This document shows, in pieces, positions 61,701-64,000 of a stretch of DNA of 64,000 nucleotides (the stretch's first letter is position 1; each line of letters begins with the position of its first letter). The stretch is from Adiantum capillus-veneris. Lineage: Eukaryota; Streptophyta; Polypodiopsida; Polypodiales; Pteridaceae. Under the pieces are notes generated by a model. It worked only from the letters and a program-made list of their open reading frames with translations, searched no databases and was not told the DNA's origin. Location: assembly GCA_014529385.2 (NCBI GenBank), contig CM043945.1, positions 145,865,741-145,929,740 of the forward strand. The letters are read 5' to 3'. Position numbers and translations under genes: made by a program.

Positions 61701-63632
61701 TCCGTGATTGGCCCGATTTGAAGAATGCCCATGAAGTTAGAAGCTTCTTGGGATTGTGCTCGTACTACAGGCGATTCATTCGAAAGTTTGCAGAGGTTGC
61801 TTCCCCTTTGCATATCTTGACATAGAAAGGAGTCCCTTTCTCGTGGGGACCCGCAGAGGTGACTGCCTTTTAGACTTCCAAAGAGAAACTGACTACGGGA
61901 CCAGTTTTGACTTTGTCGGACTTGCAGAAGTCATTTGAAGTATATTGTGATGCTTGTGGTTGTAGTCTGGGTGCGGTCTTAATGCAAGAAGGCCATGTCA
62001 TTGCTTATGAGAGCCAATTATTCTCAAGGTCGGAATTGATAGCACATATTTATGAGAAAGAGCTTTTGGCGGTTATCCATGCTCTTACTCAGTGGCGACA
62101 TTACCTACTCGGAGCGGATTTTACTGTCTTTACAGACCATCAGAGTTTATGCTACTTCTTGTCACAGAAGCAGCTATCGGAAAAGTAGATGCGATGGGCG
62201 AACATCTTGTCGCAGTTTCACTTCCAGATTGTCCATGTGCAGGGACAAAAGAATTTGGTGGTAGATGCTTTGTCTCGGAAGACGTTGGTTCTGGCTATTT
62301 CCTCGATACATCATAGGAGCTTCGAGGATACGGCCGACCAGTATGCCATAGATCCGAATTTTGCAGACGTTTTCACACGGATACGGGATGGGGAGACAAT
62401 AGCGGGATATTCCATTCGGGATGGCTACTTGATGAGGAAAACCATGTTGTGCGTTACACAGCCGTTGAGGGAAAAGGTTATGACTGAATGCCACTATCCA
62501 CCTTTACAGGTCACCGCGGCATTGCTACCACGATGAAGAGGGTGGAGAGATACTTTTTTTGGTCGAGACGTAAGAAGGATGTGGACGAGTTTGTGTGCAG
62601 TTGCTTGGTATGCCAGAAGGTCAAGTTTGACAGGCATAAAGCACAGGGATTGTTACAGCCTTTGCCCATACCCACCTGCCCCTGGGAAAGTATTGCAATG
62701 GATTCATTTTTGATCTCCCGAGAACACAGAGTGGTCACGATGGTATCTGGACTGTTATTGACAGATTTAGCAAGCAGGCTCATTTCATTCTAGTGAAGAA
62801 AATAGTCAAGCCGGATCACTTAGCGAGACTGTTTGTGGCCCAGAATTGTCATCTTTCCACCCGCAGACTTACGGGCAATTTGAGATTGCCAATTCAGTGG
62901 TTTTAGATTTGTTGAAGTCTTATATCTCGGATCAGAAGACTCAATGGAAAAAGTATCTACCTCTGGTGGAATTTGCCTACAATAACATGATACACTCTTC
63001 GACGGGGAAGACGCAATTTGAGATTGTTGAAGGTGCTGCGAAGGTTCCCACCCTTCCTAAGCATAAACGATAGAATTTTTGAAGCGGATGAATACACGCG
63101 CAACTTAGATACGGCTTTTGCCAAAGTCCACGAGGCTTTGCAGAAATCTCAAGAACGACAGAAAAAGGCAACGGATCGCCATCGTCGCGATTTGAAATTG
63201 AAGGAGGATGATTGGGTGCTCTTACGTTTTGAGAAGGCACGCCTGAGAAAGAAAAAGGGAAAGGAGGGGCCTTTTCCAAAGCTTAGTATGTGATACTACG
63301 GACCTTTTCAGATCTTTGATATGATCAATGATGTCTCCAGGACACACGAAGGATTTACAATGCATTCCATGTGAGTCTCTTGAAACCTTTTAAAGGTGAT
63401 GTGCCTGACGATGGGAAGCTTGTTGAGCAACCCGAAGTGGAGGAAAACGAGGAGATCCTTGTTCCTGAACAGATTTTGGCACATAAGGACACAGAATAAG
63501 GGTAAAGTAAGAAGGCGGTTCTTTGTTAAATTCAAGGACTATCCTGCATTGGATGCGAAGTGGATGGAGGAGGACCTAGCAGATACTCCTCAGATTGTGA
63601 ACCTTTACCTTGAAGCTTTTGGTTTAGCATAG
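58040..63632 (+). mobile_element. Ty3/gypsy element, 5' LTR to chromodomain (fossil, 3' end off window)
   Basis: The 5' LTR is at about 58040-58731, followed by the iMet-like primer site TGGTATCGGAGC. The gag lies at 58804-60180 and a zinc knuckle (CFGCGETGDISAKC) near 60235. The retropepsin-like region is at 60460-60710 (FFDGGAKTNFIS; VLLGIP). RT is at 61020-61640 (RMCIDYRALIK; RIDLKSGYHQIRI; MPFGLTNARATF; a DIIVFS box). RNase H is at 61900-62290 (YCDACGCSLGAVLMQEG; TDHQSLCYF). The integrase zinc and core lie at 62500-63060 (SCLVCQKVK; SFHPQTYGQFEIANS) and its C-terminus at 63080-63250. A chromodomain-like end is at 63510-63632 (FVKFKDYPALDAKWMEEDLAD). This is chromovirus order. It is nearly complete in layout but broken several times. 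The 3' LTR must lie beyond the window. Confidence 0.9.
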
Positions 63633-64000
63633 TCTATTCCTAATGGAACCCAGAATTCAGCTTGGCCGCAGATCTAGTGCAGTGGGATGCACAAGGGTGA
63701 AGTTACTCCGCTCCTTTGTCAACAGATTCCTTGAATTTTTAGAATACTAGAGTCACTGATGTCTCTTTGAGCTTCAGGGATACTGAGAGCTGACAGTATT
63801 CTGTTGTATGACTTTATGAAATGGAATTCGTGAATATGAAACTGATTTGTTCTTGACTTGTTTTTAAGTGCAGGAATTGATAGACGAAATGACTGCAGCA
63901 TTTTGGTCTGAACTATCTCGAATAGACATGGTTGCAATAGGGGTTAGTCAATCGGGCATCTATGAGGTCCTGAGTGGATCTAGATGCGATTGCTAACTGC
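63633..64000. other. Non-coding sequence after the chromodomain
   Basis: It probably continues the element's 3' untranslated region. No LTR start is recognised before the window ends. Confidence 0.4.

Overview
The window looks like a large, repeat-rich land-plant nuclear genome. The evidence is plant Ty3/gypsy and Ty1/copia elements with tRNA-iMet-type primer sites, a plant hAT transposase relic, a plant PR-1 (CAP) gene with a TATA box, a gene start that looks like a plastid alpha-glucan phosphorylase, and many long GA/CT microsatellites. The ACT-domain front end of the phosphorylase-like gene makes me lean towards a non-seed plant (fern, lycophyte or moss grade). That is a weak inference.

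Layout. 0-5.6 kb: a degenerate short tandem repeat, a stretch with nothing recognised, a broken hAT transposase on the minus strand (1.5-3.6 kb), then unannotated sequence. 5.6-15.1 kb: pieces of three Ty3/gypsy elements (two minus, one plus), one with a putative 1.5 kb LTR carrying GA tracts and a perfect 61 bp tandem duplication. 15.1-19.7 kb: the most gene-like stretch, with possible unrecognised exons (16.3-17.1 kb), the intact single-exon PR-1-like gene (18197-19246) and a 155 bp near-perfect hairpin just downstream. 19.7-23.0 kb: mostly featureless, with scraps of old retroelements.

23053-48489 reads best as one old Ty3/gypsy element spread over 25.4 kb. It has 879 and 911 bp LTRs, a primer site after the left LTR, a purine tract before the right LTR, and identical 5 bp flanks (CAAGG). 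Inside it are later insertions: a short-LTR Ty3 element (25577-27781, minus), a copia element (33069-38198, minus, flanks AAGTC), a second copia element (41366-45889, plus, flanks ATCAG), and a Ty3 gag fragment (about 38.7-40.0 kb, minus). LTR similarity puts the copia copies as the youngest events. 48.5-51.3 kb: an eroded copia relic and CT-rich tandem repeats.

52124-52849 is the clearest second host locus: one exon coding a putative transit peptide, an ACT domain and the first residues of a glycogen/starch phosphorylase (GT35) catalytic region, ending at a consensus splice donor. No later exon is visible; what follows is transposon sequence, so the rest lies beyond a very long intron or the locus is truncated. 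54.6-64 kb: two Ty3 elements of one family in opposite orientations, separated by tandem repeats and GA tracts; the plus copy runs out of the window.

The two host loci show no functional link. PR-1 is secreted and defence-associated by family, and the phosphorylase would act in plastid starch metabolism. I found no CRISPR, tRNA, rRNA or operon-like structure.
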